18,249 nt of DNA from Acropora yongei. Its lineage: Eukaryota > Cnidaria > Anthozoa > Scleractinia > Acroporidae. Each line of letters starts with the position of its first letter. Position 1 is the stretch's first letter. Positions 17,940 to 18,249 of the stretch are shown piece by piece. The stretch spans positions 425,490 through 443,738 of the forward strand of contig BLFN01000444.1 in assembly GCA_014634225.1 (NCBI GenBank), given 5' to 3'. Below the pieces are notes generated by a model. It had not been told where the DNA came from. It saw only the letters and a list, made by a program, of their open reading frames with translations, and searched no databases. Position numbers and translations under genes: made by a program.

Positions 17940-18249
17940 GTCTTTTTTAAGCCTATTTTATACCTATTTATTCCTATCGTTTTTGTATTATTTCCCTATT
18001 TTTATGGACTATTTTAAAGCAATTTTTTTATCTATTTTAAACCTATTATTTTTGAAACAAACAATAGTGAAAAATAGTCCAGATCTGCGCAATAAAAGTT
18101 TGGTAAACTAGCTTTAAAATAGCCTTAAATGTTTATGCAAGTTGTTGAGAAAATAGTATTAAAATAGTGTGAATAAGACAGGCTGAAAATAAAACAGGTT
18201 GAAAATATAGCCTTAAAATAGGAATAAAAGAGGGATAAAATTGGGATAT
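17940..18249. repeat. Imperfect inverted low-complexity repeat (CCTATTTT / AAAATAGG)
   Basis: The left arm (17940-18050) has repeated CCTATTTTA-type units spaced about 10-20 bp; the right arm (18110-18249) has AAAATAG/AAAATAGG units in the opposite sense. The axis is near 18065-18100, and the right arm runs to the window edge. This looks like a fold-back element or MITE, but the ends are not in view. Confidence 0.5.

Noticed and set aside
17755..18111. Plus-strand 118-codon open frame with a hydrophobic C-terminus
   Set aside because: The hydrophobic run is the T-rich arm of the inverted repeat, not a membrane protein.

Overview
The window is AT-rich, intron-bearing eukaryotic DNA. It has no bacterial operon structure, its coding fragments are short and splice-flanked, and almost every recognisable coding stretch belongs to a metazoan transposable-element (TE) family: Myb/SANT (NAIF1-type) protein of PIF/Harbinger, Penelope-like element, hAT of the ZNF862/DUF4371 type, CR1/L2-like LINE and an internally deleted Harbinger. 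The mix, and one multicopy protein I associate with cnidarians, suggest an anthozoan such as a stony coral. This is inference; no host gene confirms it.

Layout: 616-2502 (-) is a decayed multi-exon Myb/SANT gene followed by a Harbinger-like end near 2730. 2745-4838 (-) is an hAT transposase gene split by a 5'-truncated Penelope-like element (about 3000-3800). 5035-9322 is bounded by a short inverted repeat and holds two convergent decayed genes: a (+) gene of unknown family (5100-5772) and a (-) multi-exon gene (9266 to 6097). Both start with ATGGCGGC about 40-50 bp inside the repeat. I read this as a two-gene DNA transposon that I cannot assign to a superfamily. About 10600-12190 (-) is a 5'-truncated CR1-like LINE. 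12589-17324 (-), possibly to 17485, is a second hAT gene with about 100-bp introns. It is interrupted by another LINE (about 13655-15340), a 170-base assembly gap (15580-15749) and a 622-bp non-autonomous Harbinger element (16145-16766) with a clean TTA target duplication. 17940-18249 is an inverted low-complexity repeat running off the window.

The genes do not form a pathway. The window is a nested TE graveyard in which nearly all recognisable genes lie on the minus strand, and most carry frameshifts or stops. The best candidates for something new are the two-gene convergent element and the GATCGC-palindrome-rich Harbinger derivative, whose removal restores the hAT reading frame.
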